Source: an uncultured Clostridia bacterium
GTDB taxonomy: Bacteria; Bacillota; Clostridia; TANB77; CAG-465
NCBI GenBank assembly: GCA_947624625.1
Contig: CANQLD010000004.1
Span: 1-51,999 of the forward strand
Reading direction: 5' to 3'
Length of the DNA stretch: 51,999 bases
Positions 16,146 through 26,340 of the stretch are shown here, piece by piece; position 1 is the stretch's first letter, and each line of letters opens with the position of its first letter. The notes beneath the pieces were generated by a model. That model was not told the origin of the DNA. It worked only from the letters and a program-made list of their open reading frames with translations, and did no database searches. The translations under genes and the position numbers were made by a program.

Positions 16146-16715
16146 ATGATAGAAATTAGATGGCATGGTAGAGGCGGACAAGGTGCTAAAACAGCTTCTT
16201 TACTACTTGCAGATGCAGCATTTAATACAGGTAAATATATTCAAGGTTTTCCTGAATATGGTCCTGAAAGGATGGGAGCTCCTATTACTGCATACAACAG
16301 AATAAGCGAAACACCTATTAGAGTACACTCAAATATATATGAGCCAAATTATGTTGTAATAGTTGATGACTCATTAATTGGATCTGTTAATGTACTAGAT
16401 GGCCTTAAAGATGATGGAGCAATCCTTATCAATACTAACCAAGATATTAGTACATTAAGAGAAAAACTTGGAAACTATACTGGCAGACTATATACAATAG
16501 ATGCTACTAAAATAAGTAGAGAACTACTTAAAGCAAATTATCCAAATACTGCAATGCTTGCAGCAATAGTTCATATTGCAGATATAATGTCTAAAGATGA
16601 ACTATTAAGAGAAATGGAAGGATCTTTCAAGCACAAATTTGTTAGAAAACCAGAAGTTATTGCTCCAAATATGGAAGCAGTAAGAAGAGGCTTTGATGAG
16701 ATAGTGGGAGGATAA
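16146..16715 (+). CDS. porC: Pyruvate:ferredoxin oxidoreductase, gamma subunit
   Basis: Gamma subunit of the four-subunit 2-oxoacid:ferredoxin oxidoreductase, which converts pyruvate and CoA to acetyl-CoA and CO2 with reduction of ferredoxin. The 189 residues begin with the family signature IEIRWHGRGGQGAKTAS and contain FPEYGPERMGAPITAYNRIS. The ATG at 16146 follows AAGGAGG. It is first in the order gamma-delta-alpha-beta, which is usual in bacteria and archaea with the split enzyme. Another 2-oxoacid specificity cannot be excluded from sequence alone, but pyruvate is the most likely. Confidence 0.92.
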   Translation: MIEIRWHGRGGQGAKTASLLLADAAFNTGKYIQGFPEYGPERMGAPITAYNRISETPIRVHSNIYEPNYVVIVDDSLIGSVNVLDGLKDDGAILINTNQDISTLREKLGNYTGRLYTIDATKISRELLKANYPNTAMLAAIVHIADIMSKDELLREMEGSFKHKFVRKPEVIAPNMEAVRRGFDEIVGG

Positions 16716-16719
16716 TTTT

Positions 16720-16974
16720 ATGAAAAATAGTAATATATTAAAAGATGGAAATTCAATAGAATTTAAAACAGGTGCATGGAGAGCAAGAACACCAAGTCAT
16801 AGCAAAGAAAAATGTAAAAATTGTATGATGTGTGTTCCTTTTTGCCCTGAAGCTTGTATAAAACAAGAAGATAATATTTTAGTAGGCATTGACCTTGATT
16901 ATTGTAAAGGATGTGGCGTATGTTCAAAAGTATGTCCATTTGGTGCCATTGAAATGAAAGATAATAATGATTAG
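16720..16974 (+). CDS. porD: Pyruvate:ferredoxin oxidoreductase, delta (2[4Fe-4S]) subunit
   Basis: An 84-aa ferredoxin-like subunit that takes electrons from the thiamine centre to external ferredoxin. Two cluster motifs are visible: CKNCMMCVPFCP and CKGCGVCSKVCP, each C-x2-C-x2-C-x3-C-P. The short N-terminal strand with TGAWRARTP is typical of PorD. It starts 4 nt after porC ends. Confidence 0.95.
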   Translation: MKNSNILKDGNSIEFKTGAWRARTPSHSKEKCKNCMMCVPFCPEACIKQEDNILVGIDLDYCKGCGVCSKVCPFGAIEMKDNND

Positions 16975-16990
16975 AAAGGAGAATTATACT

Positions 16991-18178
16991 ATGTCAATTA
17001 GAGAGAGATTAAGTGGAAATGAAGCAGTAGCAACTGCAATGAAACAAATTAATCCAGATGTCGTAGCAGCTTACCCTATAACTCCTTCAACTGAAATACC
17101 ACAATACTTTTCTAACTTTGTAGCAAATGGAAGTGTAACAACTGAATTTGTACCTGTTGAAAGTGAGCATAGTGCTATATCTGCTTGTATCGGTGCATCT
17201 GCAGCTGGAAGTCGTGTTATGAGTGCAACATCATCTCAAGGCTTAGCTCTTATGTTTGAAATGCTATATATTGCCTCAGGATTAAGACTTCCTATTGTAC
17301 TTATAGTTGCAAATAGAGCTTTATCTGCACCAATAAATATTCATAATGACCATTCAGACTCAATGGGAGTTAGAGATGCAGGATTTATACAATTATATTG
17401 TGAGAGCAATCAAGAAGCATATGATAATACTGTAATGGCAGTAAAAATCGCTGAAAAAGCAAAACTTCCTGTTATGGTTTGTTATGATGGCTTTATAACT
17501 TCACACTCTGTAGAAAATATAACTTTAATGGAAAATGAAGAAATTCAAAAATTTGTAGGAACATACAAACCTGAAGAATATTTACTTGATGAAACAAGAA
17601 ATATTTCTATGGGACCTTTAGATATGCAAAAATACTACTACGAACATAGAAAAGATATTGCTGATGGAATGAGAGAAGCAAAAGTTATTATTGAAGAAGT
17701 ATCAGAAGAATTTGCAAAAGTTACAGGTAGAAAATATGATTTATATGAAAAATATAAATTAGATGACGCAGAAATTGGTATTGTAGTATTAAACTCTACT
17801 GCTGGAACTGCAAAAGATGTTGTTGATAGTCTTAGAGAAAAAAATATAAAAGCTGGACTTTTAAAACCAAGAGCATTTAGACCTTTACCATATAATGAGT
17901 TACCTAATGAATTAAAACATTTAAAAGCACTAGCTATTCTTGATAAAAGTGATAGTGTGAATGGATATTGTGGTCCTCTATTTTCAGAAATTACATCAGC
18001 TATGTATTCTAGTGGCATAAATGTAAAAACTGTAAATTACATATACGGACTTGGTGGATTTGATGTAAAAGCTGACGATATATTAGAAGTATATAATAAT
18101 CTACAAGAAATTGCAAAAACAGGAAAAGTAGATAAAACTACATATTATTTAGGACTAGAAGATGGAGGTGAAAAATAA
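16991..18178 (+). CDS. porA: Pyruvate:ferredoxin oxidoreductase, alpha subunit
   Basis: A 395-aa alpha subunit containing the pyrimidine-binding and transketolase C-terminal-like domains. Family landmarks are AAYPITPSTEIPQYF near the N-terminus, VPVESEHSAISACIGASAAGSR, SATSSQGLALMFEMLYIASG and the later KPRAFRPLP segment. I placed the start at ATG 16991 because AAAGGAG precedes it; the in-frame ATG at 16967 overlaps porD. It ends with TAATG, sharing one base with the porB start, so translation is coupled. Confidence 0.94.
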   Translation: MSIRERLSGNEAVATAMKQINPDVVAAYPITPSTEIPQYFSNFVANGSVTTEFVPVESEHSAISACIGASAAGSRVMSATSSQGLALMFEMLYIASGLRLPIVLIVANRALSAPINIHNDHSDSMGVRDAGFIQLYCESNQEAYDNTVMAVKIAEKAKLPVMVCYDGFITSHSVENITLMENEEIQKFVGTYKPEEYLLDETRNISMGPLDMQKYYYEHRKDIADGMREAKVIIEEVSEEFAKVTGRKYDLYEKYKLDDAEIGIVVLNSTAGTAKDVVDSLREKNIKAGLLKPRAFRPLPYNELPNELKHLKALAILDKSDSVNGYCGPLFSEITSAMYSSGINVKTVNYIYGLGGFDVKADDILEVYNNLQEIAKTGKVDKTTYYLGLEDGGEK

Positions 18179-19140
18179 TGCCATATAGTTTAAAAGAAGT
18201 TGTAAAAAAACAAAATCGTTTAGTAAGTGGTCATAGAATGTGTGCTGGTTGTGGAGCTCCAGTTACTATAAACGCAGTACTTAGAGCTTTAAAAGAAGAA
18301 GATAATGCAGTTGTAGCATCAGCAACAGGTTGTTTAGAAGTTTCAACTTGTATTTATCCATATACTTCTTGGAAAAATGTATCTTTTATACACTCTGCTT
18401 TTGAGTGTGCTTCTGCTACACTTTCAGGTGTTGAAACAGCATATAATTCACTTAAAAAACAAGGAAAACTTTCTAAAGATAAAGAAACAAAATTTATAGC
18501 ATTTGGTGGTGACGGCGGTACTCTTGATATTGGACTTCAATCTTTATCAGGTGCTATGGAAAGAAGACACAATATAACTTATGTATGTTATGATAATGGA
18601 GCATATATGAATACAGGTACTCAAAGATCATCTTCTACTCCACACTACGCAGATACTACAACATCACCTGCTGGTAAAGTTACTCAAGGTAAAGTTCAAC
18701 CAAGAAAAGATTTAACTGAAATAATGGTAAAACATAACTTGCCATATGTTGCACAAACTGCTCTATTTGGTAATTTAAAAGATATATATGAAAAAGCTGA
18801 AAAAGCAATCTATACTGATGGACCAACATATATTTCTGCACTTTCACCTTGTCCAAGAGGTTGGGGGTATCCTTCTGAAGATTTAGCTGCAGTATCAAAA
18901 CTTGCAGTTGACACTTGTTTCTGGCCTCTTTACGAGATAGAAAATGGTGTTTACAGAGTTACTTACAAACCAGCTAAAAAATTACCAGTAGAAGAATTCT
19001 TAAAAACACAAAAAAGATTTAGACATTTATTTAAAGAAGAAAATAAAGGTTTAATTGAAGAAATACAACAAGAAGTTGATAAAAAATGGGAATATCTTCT
19101 TATGATGGAAGAAGTAACAAATAAACAAAAAGAAGAATAA
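18178..19140 (+). CDS. porB: Pyruvate:ferredoxin oxidoreductase, beta subunit
   Basis: A 320-aa beta subunit that binds thiamine diphosphate and one 4Fe-4S cluster. The first cluster cysteines are in HRMCAGCGAP, with further Cys at CLEVSTC and a C-terminal-side CPRG. The thiamine-diphosphate motif is GDGGTLDIGLQSLSGAMER...YDNGAYMNTG. The length and order fit the split-subunit enzyme. Last gene of the operon, followed by the 19162-19207 terminator. Confidence 0.95.
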   Translation: MPYSLKEVVKKQNRLVSGHRMCAGCGAPVTINAVLRALKEEDNAVVASATGCLEVSTCIYPYTSWKNVSFIHSAFECASATLSGVETAYNSLKKQGKLSKDKETKFIAFGGDGGTLDIGLQSLSGAMERRHNITYVCYDNGAYMNTGTQRSSSTPHYADTTTSPAGKVTQGKVQPRKDLTEIMVKHNLPYVAQTALFGNLKDIYEKAEKAIYTDGPTYISALSPCPRGWGYPSEDLAAVSKLAVDTCFWPLYEIENGVYRVTYKPAKKLPVEEFLKTQKRFRHLFKEENKGLIEEIQQEVDKKWEYLLMMEEVTNKQKEE

Positions 19141-19161
19141 TTTTTAATATTCTTATGATTC

Positions 19162-19207
19162 AAAAAAATTAGGTTTGTATCAATTACGGTACAAATCTAA
19201 TTTTTTT
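19162..19207. terminator. Terminator shared by porB and BspA gene 2
   Basis: A long A/T-flanked stem with core AGGTTTGTA and TACAAATCT is followed by seven T. It is a variant of the 2693-2731 terminator, which holds the same position relative to BspA gene 1. Confidence 0.88.
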
Positions 19208-19260
19208 GATATATACATTTATTTTTAAAACTTATAATATTGTATATTTAACTACTTTCA

Positions 19261-20907
19261 TCAACTTATTAAATCTCCTAATATAACCTTTGATTTAGCT
19301 GATTTTGTTTTTAGCATTTCATTTACTAAATTTAATGTTGCAGTTGTATAATTTACTTTAATTTCTGCACTATTTTCTGTAGCTGCATTATTGAACATAT
19401 TTGAATATGATGTTGTTTCAGGATTTTTTATAGTTATATTAGTTTTTATTTTAATACAATCGCAAAACATATTATCCATACTTGTTACATTGCTTGTATT
19501 AAAATTACTTCCTAGATTTAAATTTGTTAAATTCCAACATCTATAAAACATATAATCCATTTTTGTTACTTTACTTGTATCAAAGTTGCTTATATCTAAA
19601 CTTGTTAAATTTCCACATCCTCTAAACATACTCTCCATATTTGTTACACTACTTGTATCAAAATTACTTACATCTAAACTTGTTAAATTTCCACAATCTT
19701 GAAACATAGCACCCATATTTGTTACATTTCTTGTGTCAAATTTATTTACATCTAAATTTGTTAAATTTCCACAATATTGAAACATACATCTCATACTTGT
19801 TACACTACTTGTATCAAAATTACTTATACCTACAGTTCCTAATTTATTACAATTTCTAAACATACATGACATATTCTCTACACTACTTGTATCAAATTTA
19901 CTTAAATCTATACTTATTAAATTCCTACAATCATTAAACATACTATCCATATTTTTTACTTTACTTGTATCAAATTTATCTTTTAAATTTATACTTGTCA
20001 AATTCCCACATCCATTAAACATATAATCCATTCTTGTTACACTACTTGTATCAAATTTATTTTTTAAGTCTATATTTGTTAGACTATCACATCTATAAAA
20101 CATATAATCCATTCTTGTTACACTACTTGTATCAAAGTTACTTCCTAGATTTAAACTTATTAAATTAGTACATGCATTAAACATACCACACATACTTGTT
20201 ACACTACTCGTATCAAAATTACTTACATCTAAACTTGTTAACTTGCTACAAACTTGAAACATACCATCCATTAATGTTACACTTCTTGTGTCAAACTTAC
20301 TTAAATTTAAATTTGTTAAATTTCCACAATATTGAAACATACAGCTCATACTTGTTACACTACTTGTATCAAAGTTACTTACATCTATATTTGTTAAATT
20401 AGTACAACTTCTAAACATACCAGCCATACTTGTTACACTACTTGTATTAAAGTTACTTCCTAGGTTTAAACTTGTTAAATTTTTACAATCATTAAACATA
20501 TAATCCATATTTTTCACATTACTTGTATCAAATTTTTTTCCCAAATTTAAGCTTGTTAAACTATTACATCCCCAAAACATACTACTCATATTTGTTACAC
20601 TACTTGTATCAAATTTATCTCCTAAATTTAAGCTTGTTAAACTATTACATCCATAAAACATATAATCCATATTTTTTACATTACTTGTATCAAATTTATT
20701 TCCTAGATTTATACTTGTTAAATTAGTACAACTATTAAACATACTCCCCATAGCTATTACATTACTTGTATCAAAGTTACTTAAATCTAAACTTTGTAAA
20801 TTTCTACATCCTCTAAACATACCATTCATATTTGTTGTCATACTTGTATCTAATACTTTCATATCTACCTCTTTTAATTCTGACAAATTTACGCACAAAC
20901 CATCCAA
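19261..20907 (-). pseudogene. BspA gene 2, C-terminal repeat part (out of frame with its N-terminus)
   Basis: About 540 residues hold eighteen DUF285/BspA repeats (LDTSMTTNM... to FNTSNVTSMD...), each about 25 residues with FDTSxVxxMxxMFxxC. They end in the same cap as BspA gene 1 (KTNITIKNPETTSYSNMF, then a KVNYT segment). The open frame begins at a TTG without a ribosome binding site. It is in fact the continuation of the upstream pilin-like part in another frame. The break lies near 20890-20905 and fits one extra base in the GGTTTG region. Gene 1 has six repeats, so copy number differs threefold. Confidence 0.8.
19440..20870 (-). repeat. Tandem DUF285-coding repeats, about 18 units of 72-78 bp
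   Basis: Each unit contains a variant of CTTGTATCAAA (plus-strand reading) plus a conserved AACATA...CAT block encoding the MFxxC turn. Unit length is 24-26 codons. The array is degenerate, so it is not a CRISPR. BspA gene 1 has six comparable units. Confidence 0.9.
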
Positions 20908-21517
20908 TCCGTTTATTTGCTATTACTTTCCCATTTCCGCCTATTGTTAACTCATATTCTCCATTTCCATTATCTAATATCCATGCCATTACTGAGCCAT
21001 TCCTTTTTGCTGAAACATCCCAAGATTCTATTACATCTTTTGGCACTTTATTATTAGTTATAAACTTCATTTTAGTTATTTTTGTTCTATATTCTTCAGC
21101 ATGAAAATCATCTTTTGACCAATCAGAAAAAGCTTTTAATATAGAATCATTTGGATTTCCTATTATATAGTCCATACTTTCTGCTATTTCTTGTTTTTTC
21201 TTATCTTCTCCTAAATATGCAAGTCCTTCTCCAAGAGCTATCACTTCGTCCTTATATTGCTCAAAAACTACACCATCATAATCTTCTGGTTTTATTTTAT
21301 ATTTATCTCCTTTATATTTTGCCATTAACTCACCTTGTCTTATTCCATATGCATATTTCATTTCTTGAAGGTCGCTTCTAAATGCCGCCTCTTTAGCATT
21401 ATCCATTGGATTATTATATATTACCGTGTTTATTATTGACGCAGCAAGTATTATTATTACTACTATTGTTATTAACATTACTATTAAACTTATTCCTGTT
21501 TTTCTTGATTTTTTCAT
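20813..21517 (-). pseudogene. BspA gene 2, N-terminal pilin-like part, frameshifted
   Basis: The start is MKKSRKTGISLIVMLITIVV, almost identical to BspA gene 1, and similarity continues to ANKRIGW (about residue 205). The frame then diverges and ends in a non-homologous tail. The ATG at 21517 follows GGAGGAAAGG, as in gene 1. The overlapping frame carries the LRR repeats. The gene therefore looks like a frameshifted copy, but a sequencing error or a switchable frameshift are alternatives. Upstream lie the same hairpin, repeat ORF and promoter as in module 1. Confidence 0.8.
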
Positions 21518-21549
21518 ATACCTTTCCTCCTTACCTAATTTAGACACAC

Positions 21550-21594
21550 AAAGCCAGTGCTAGAATATTTTAACCATATTCTAACACTGGCTTT
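21550..21594 (-). promoter_or_regulatory. 19-bp hairpin in the BspA gene 2 leader
   Basis: Same 19-bp arms as the module 1 hairpin, with a different loop (TTTAACC on the plus strand). The stem is conserved while the loop varies, which suggests that the structure matters. Confidence 0.8.
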
Positions 21595-21631
21595 TTTAAG
21601 CTATTTATTTTTTTTATATTATCTAGTATGT

Positions 21632-21682
21632 TTATGTATGTATGTATGTATGTATGTATGTATGTATGTATAGTGTATTCAT
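21632..21682 (-). CDS. 16-codon leader ORF, second copy
   Basis: AAAGGAG 8 nt before ATG (21682), then the same MNTLYIHTYIHTYIHT and TAA as in module 1. In the alternative exit frame that runs into the hairpin, this copy meets a TAA in the loop, unlike module 1. Confidence 0.5.
   Translation of the reverse strand: MNTLYIHTYIHTYIHT
21633..21671. repeat. Tetranucleotide simple repeat (TATG)9, second copy
   Basis: Nine perfect TATG units plus TAT, the same number as at 4151-4189, inside the BspA gene 2 leader. Confidence 0.97.
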
Positions 21683-21735
21683 ATTTCTAACTCCTTTAGT
21701 TTACATATGTTATATTTACCTTAACCTCTATTTCT

Positions 21736-21764
21736 ATTCTACTACATTTTTTTCTTTTTTACAA
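21736..21764 (-). promoter_or_regulatory. Promoter of BspA module 2
   Basis: Minus strand TTGTAA (21759-21764), 17 bp, TAGAAT (21736-21741), identical to module 1 including the spacer. Sequence similarity between the two modules stops just upstream of this -35 box. Confidence 0.65.
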
Positions 21765-21798
21765 CAATTCTTAATATACTTATTTTTATCTTTTATTT

Positions 21799-22563
21799 CT
21801 ATGCCACTTTATGATTTACATCTAGTACATTTTCACTCACTTCTTCTTTTTCATCTAATTTGTTTATAATATATGCTGGCAAATACGAAATTAAAAATGC
21901 AAGTATTCCAACAAAATATAGTGGGATAAGTGGTGGTATATGTTTTAAAAATGGATAAATTTCTAGTATAGTATCAGGAAGTGAAGTTGACATTATATAA
22001 TTTGTATGAAATATACTATTTCCATAAGTAACTATACTTACATATGTTACACCAATTAAAAATGCAGGAATCATTTTCTTTGCCTCTATTTTATATTTTA
22101 GCACTACAAGTAGATATATACTAGTAAGTATCATAAAATGGTGACAAATTACAAATTGCCAAAATTCACAAGTATCAAAAGCATATTTTAAATCTGTCCA
22201 TATAACTGCTGGAAGAGGTCCAATAAATGTGAAAAAGTAAACTATTTTATATAATTTTTTATCTCCTTTAAATAAAACATATATCATAAAAAAGTTAGTA
22301 ACAAAACATAAATGAAGAGGTAAATCTTCGTACACATTAAAAGTATTTGTAGCAAATAATCCAGCATAATATATAACCATATTTAGTAACAAAATTGCAC
22401 CCATTACATATCTTAATTTTTCTTTATGTTTATATTCTCTTAATCTATCACGATAAAAATATATCAAAAATATACCAAGTAACAATAAAGCTATTAAAGC
22501 TATATGTACTGGTCCAAAAATTTCAAATTTTATATTTCCAACATTAGAAAAAAATCTATACAT
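21799..22563 (-). CDS. YwaF-family integral membrane protein
   Basis: A protein of about 254 aa with roughly seven hydrophobic segments, matching the YwaF (TIGR02206) family. The landmarks are FGPVHIALIALL near the N-terminus, EDLPLHLCFVTNFFMIY around residues 80-95, and a HHFMIL segment. The molecular role of the family is unknown. The ATG at 22563 is chosen because AAGGTGAT lies just before it; the in-frame GTG at 22572 overlaps that site. It is downstream of smc on the same strand but separated by a terminator. Confidence 0.82.
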   Translation of the reverse strand: MYRFFSNVGNIKFEIFGPVHIALIALLLLGIFLIYFYRDRLREYKHKEKLRYVMGAILLLNMVIYYAGLFATNTFNVYEDLPLHLCFVTNFFMIYVLFKGDKKLYKIVYFFTFIGPLPAVIWTDLKYAFDTCEFWQFVICHHFMILTSIYLLVVLKYKIEAKKMIPAFLIGVTYVSIVTYGNSIFHTNYIMSTSLPDTILEIYPFLKHIPPLIPLYFVGILAFLISYLPAYIINKLDEKEEVSENVLDVNHKVA

Positions 22564-22634
22564 TATTATCACCTTATCATATAGTATTATACTTCTTTTT
22601 ATTACATATTTCTACATTTTTTACAAAAAAATAT

Positions 22635-22669
22635 AAAAAAGCAAGTAAAACTATACCTATTTTACTTAC
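22635..22669 (-). terminator. Terminator of smc
   Basis: On the minus strand GTAAGTAAAA pairs with TTTTACTTGC (one wobble) and is followed by TTTTTT, just past the smc stop codon. Confidence 0.8.
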
Positions 22670-22680
22670 TTTTCTCTTTT

Positions 22681-25600
22681 CTATTTTAACTTCATAGATA
22701 AAATCTTTGATATACCATATTCTTCCATAGTTACTCCATAAACAGAAGATGCAACTTCCATAGTACCTTTTCTATGTGTAATAACTATAAACTGAGTTTT
22801 CTTTGAGTATTTTTTTATATAATCTGCAAATCTACTTACATTTACATCATCAAGTGCTGCCTCGATTTCATCTAGTATACAAAATGGTGGAGATTTTAAT
22901 TTTAGTATTGCAAATAGCAAAGCTGTTGCAGTAAGTGCTCTTTCACCACCTGAAAGAAGTGACATACTTTGAAGCTTTTTACCAGGAGGTTGAACTTCTA
23001 TTTCTATTCCACTTTCAAGTATATTTGACTCGTCTGATAATTTTAGTTCTGCCTTACCACCACCAAATAGCTCTTTAAAAGTATCATTAAAATTAGTTTT
23101 AATGCTTTCAAACTGCTTAGAAAACTGCGATTTCATTATGCTTGTCATATTGTTAATTAAGTTTTGTAATTTAGCCTTTGTTTCTTCTAAATCTTGTTTT
23201 TGAGTAGTTATAAAATCATAACGTTCTTTAGTTTTGTTATACTCTTCTATACTACTTACATCAACATCTCCAAGTTCTTTTATTTGTTTTCTAATCTTTT
23301 CTGCCTCTTTATTTATATTTACATTTTTAGTATCAATTACTGCGGTAGATTCTACAAATTGCTTTGCTGCAGCTATAGATATCTCATAGTCTTCCCACAT
23401 TTTATTACGCAAATTCTCAGTTTCTAAATCAAACTTTATTTTCTTACTTTCTGTTTTAGACTTTTCTTCTTTTATTTTTTCAATTCGTTTTACACTTTCT
23501 AAAACCTTTACTTCTAGTTCATCTTGCTTTTTAGTAATGTTTTCTTTATCAAGTTTTAACTTACTTGTAATTTCTTGGTATTCAGTCTTAAATTTATTTT
23601 TTTCTTCTATTTCATTTTTACTTTTCTCAATACTTAACTTAAATTCTTCAATATCTTGTTTTAATTTCTCAGATTGCTCATTTCTTCTTGTAATACTTAC
23701 CTTGAAATTTTGTATATCTTGCTCCATTTTTTCCTTCATTTCGTCAATTGAAGCAACACTTTCGTCAAATGATGAAAGTGATATTTTAAGATTTAAAATA
23801 TCTTCATTTAAGTATTCTAATTCCTTGCCACTTTCTTTGTTATCTAAAACATATATATCAATTTCGTGTTGTTTTTCACTCACGTTATTATCTATCTCTT
23901 CTATTTTAGCATTTGAAATATTTATTTCCTCTGTTAATGAGTTAATTTGCTCATTTAACTTATTAATATCTTCATTACTTGTTTCTTTACTTTTTTCTAT
24001 TCTTTCTAGTTCTCTTGTAATATTTCCATTTTTTTCTTTATATGTTGCAACTTCAATATTTAAATTGTCAATTTCCTCTTTTAAGACTTGCATTTTTCCC
24101 CTTATGTCATTAATAGTTGTTTCATATTCCTTCCTTTTTTCTACGAAACTTTGCAAATCTTTTTCTTTTGTCTCAATTTCTTCTTTTATCTTCTCAATTT
24201 TATTATGCCTTCCTACAAGTCCAATTGTATTTGTTTTTTGCTTACCTCCTGTAATACTTCCAGTTGGGGCGATAAGTTCTCCATCAAGAGTAACAATTCT
24301 TGCATAATTCTTCATACTGCTTGAAATCTTTAATGCGTTATCAACATTATCCACAATAATTGTATTACCAAGTGCAAGAAATACTGCTTTTTCATACTTT
24401 TTATCATATTTTATTAAATCTACAGCAAGTCCAACAAAACCTTCAAATTTTTGGTATTTAGATTTTGAGTCAATACTAACTGATTTTATATTATCAAGAG
24501 GTAAAAATGTTGCTCTACCAAGTAGATTTTCTTTAAGGAAATTTACTATCCTAGTTGCACTTTTTTTAGTATCAACTACTATATTTTGAAGATATCCTCC
24601 AAGTGCAATTTCTATTGCATATTCATACTTTTCCTCAGTACTTACTATACTTGCAAGAGTTCCATAGACTTGATTTGCCATTGAATTTTCATTTGCAAAA
24701 TCAAGAGATGCTTTAACACTTTTTAAATAACCTTCATTTTCTTTTTCTATATTTACCAAATAATTATGTTTTGATTTTAATGTCATTACTTCTTGGTTAA
24801 ACTCGTTATATTTAGCAATTATACTTTCTAATTCTTTTTGAATACTAGTTAATTTTTCGTCATTACTATTAAAAATCTCAAGTTTTTTATTTAATTCTTG
24901 CTCTTTATTATTTAAAACAGATACTATTTCTTGCTTTTCAATAGTAATTTTATCTTTTAAAGAAATATTTTTATCAAAGCCCTTTTGTTTTTCTTCAATT
25001 TGTAATTTATTTGCCTCTATTGTTGCTTCCATACTAGAAATATTTGCTTTTAATTCGTATTTTTCCTCTTGCATACTATCTATTTGTACTTTCAAAGTTT
25101 CTACACTACTTGCCTTATCATCTAGTTTTTTCATTAAGCTATCTAATTCTTCTTGTTTTTGCTTTAATTCTTCTTCAAATTTTGCTTTGTTTTGAGTCAT
25201 ATTTTCTCTTTTTTGAATTCTTGATTTTATTTCTTCTTCAAGTGCAGTAATTTTTTCATTATCTTCAGCTATTTCAACTTTTAGTCTTTCTATATTTTCA
25301 TTTGCAGAAGCAATTTTTGAATTAGATAACTCAATTGTAGAATTAAGCCTTTGAATCTCATTTTCAAGCTCATAATATGAAGTATTTGCATTTTCTTGCT
25401 TTTCAGTTATTTCAGCAATTCTATTTTTTATTTCTAATTTATTTTTTTCATATTCAGTAGTTACTTTTTCTTCATTTTCAATGTCCTTGCTTAATGTTAA
25501 GATAACATCATCAAGTTTTTGTATTTCAATTTTGTTTTTCTCAATACTGTTTATAAATATATAGATATCAAAAGTTTTTAAGCTATCTCTTAAGTTTAAA

Positions 25601-26244
25601 TATTCTTTTGCTTTGTTGCACTTTTCACTTAAAGGTCCAATTGTATTTTCAATTTCTGCTAATATATCTGACACCCTTGCTAAATTAATCTCAGTATTTG
25701 ATAATTTCCTTGTTGCCTCTTCTTTTCTTACCCTATACTTAACTATACCTGATGCTTCCTCAAAAATATGTCTTCTTTCCTCAGATTTAGATGAAAGTAT
25801 TTCATCAATTTTTCCTTGAGATATAATACTATAACCGTCTTTTCCAACACCTGTATCCATAAATAATTCTTGTATATCTTTGAGTCTACACTCACTTCCA
25901 TTAATTAAATAGTTACTTTCACCATTTCTATATACTCTTCTTGTTACTACAACTTCGTTATACTCAATTGGAAGTTCACCGTCTGCATTATCAAGGTACA
26001 TTGATACTTCTGCAAAGCCTACTTTTTTTCTTACTTGTGTACCTGCAAAAATTACATCTTCCATTTTGTTACCACGAAGTGTTTTTACACTTTGTTCACC
26101 TAATACCCATCTTAAAGCATCAGAAATATTACTTTTTCCACTACCATTTGGTCCAACAATTGTTGTTACTCCATCTAAAAATACTATTTCTGTTTTATCT
26201 GCAAAGGACTTAAATCCTTGTAACTCAATCTTTTTTAATTTCAT
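22681..26244 (-). CDS. smc: Chromosome segregation protein SMC
   Basis: A 1187-aa SMC ATPase that compacts and segregates the chromosome as a ring dimer. The N-terminal head has Walker A GPNGSGKS (31-38). Two long coiled-coil arms flank the hinge (about 505-680), with GYLQNIVVDT and GRATFLPLD segments and the GSITGG end. The C-terminal head has the ABC signature LLSGGERALTATALLFAIL and Walker B CILDEIEAALDD. The start is ATG 26244, preceded by GAGGAGAT; the upstream ATG at 26304 lacks a site. Partners scpA and scpB are not in this window. Confidence 0.97.
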   Translation of the reverse strand: MKLKKIELQGFKSFADKTEIVFLDGVTTIVGPNGSGKSNISDALRWVLGEQSVKTLRGNKMEDVIFAGTQVRKKVGFAEVSMYLDNADGELPIEYNEVVVTRRVYRNGESNYLINGSECRLKDIQELFMDTGVGKDGYSIISQGKIDEILSSKSEERRHIFEEASGIVKYRVRKEEATRKLSNTEINLARVSDILAEIENTIGPLSEKCNKAKEYLNLRDSLKTFDIYIFINSIEKNKIEIQKLDDVILTLSKDIENEEKVTTEYEKNKLEIKNRIAEITEKQENANTSYYELENEIQRLNSTIELSNSKIASANENIERLKVEIAEDNEKITALEEEIKSRIQKRENMTQNKAKFEEELKQKQEELDSLMKKLDDKASSVETLKVQIDSMQEEKYELKANISSMEATIEANKLQIEEKQKGFDKNISLKDKITIEKQEIVSVLNNKEQELNKKLEIFNSNDEKLTSIQKELESIIAKYNEFNQEVMTLKSKHNYLVNIEKENEGYLKSVKASLDFANENSMANQVYGTLASIVSTEEKYEYAIEIALGGYLQNIVVDTKKSATRIVNFLKENLLGRATFLPLDNIKSVSIDSKSKYQKFEGFVGLAVDLIKYDKKYEKAVFLALGNTIIVDNVDNALKISSSMKNYARIVTLDGELIAPTGSITGGKQKTNTIGLVGRHNKIEKIKEEIETKEKDLQSFVEKRKEYETTINDIRGKMQVLKEEIDNLNIEVATYKEKNGNITRELERIEKSKETSNEDINKLNEQINSLTEEINISNAKIEEIDNNVSEKQHEIDIYVLDNKESGKELEYLNEDILNLKISLSSFDESVASIDEMKEKMEQDIQNFKVSITRRNEQSEKLKQDIEEFKLSIEKSKNEIEEKNKFKTEYQEITSKLKLDKENITKKQDELEVKVLESVKRIEKIKEEKSKTESKKIKFDLETENLRNKMWEDYEISIAAAKQFVESTAVIDTKNVNINKEAEKIRKQIKELGDVDVSSIEEYNKTKERYDFITTQKQDLEETKAKLQNLINNMTSIMKSQFSKQFESIKTNFNDTFKELFGGGKAELKLSDESNILESGIEIEVQPPGKKLQSMSLLSGGERALTATALLFAILKLKSPPFCILDEIEAALDDVNVSRFADYIKKYSKKTQFIVITHRKGTMEVASSVYGVTMEEYGISKILSMKLK

Positions 26245-26340
26245 AGCTATCTCCTCGTAAAATTTATACAAAAAAATTATATTACAAAAAAATACATTTT
26301 TCAAGGCTTTTTATGGTATTTAGCAAATGTATAACACACC

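Noticed and set aside
16720-16974. Stand-alone ferredoxin
   Set aside because: It lies between porC and porA with short spacing, and the TGAWRARTP start marks it as PorD.
19440-20870. Long tandem repeat array that could be mistaken for a CRISPR array
   Set aside because: Units are 72-78 bp, degenerate and keep an open reading frame for DUF285 repeats. There are no constant repeats with unique spacers and no cas genes nearby.
23537-24307. 256-aa plus-strand ORF antisense to smc
   Set aside because: Low-complexity Ser/Phe/Leu composition typical of the opposite strand of a coiled-coil gene, with no ribosome binding site. It is a shadow of smc.
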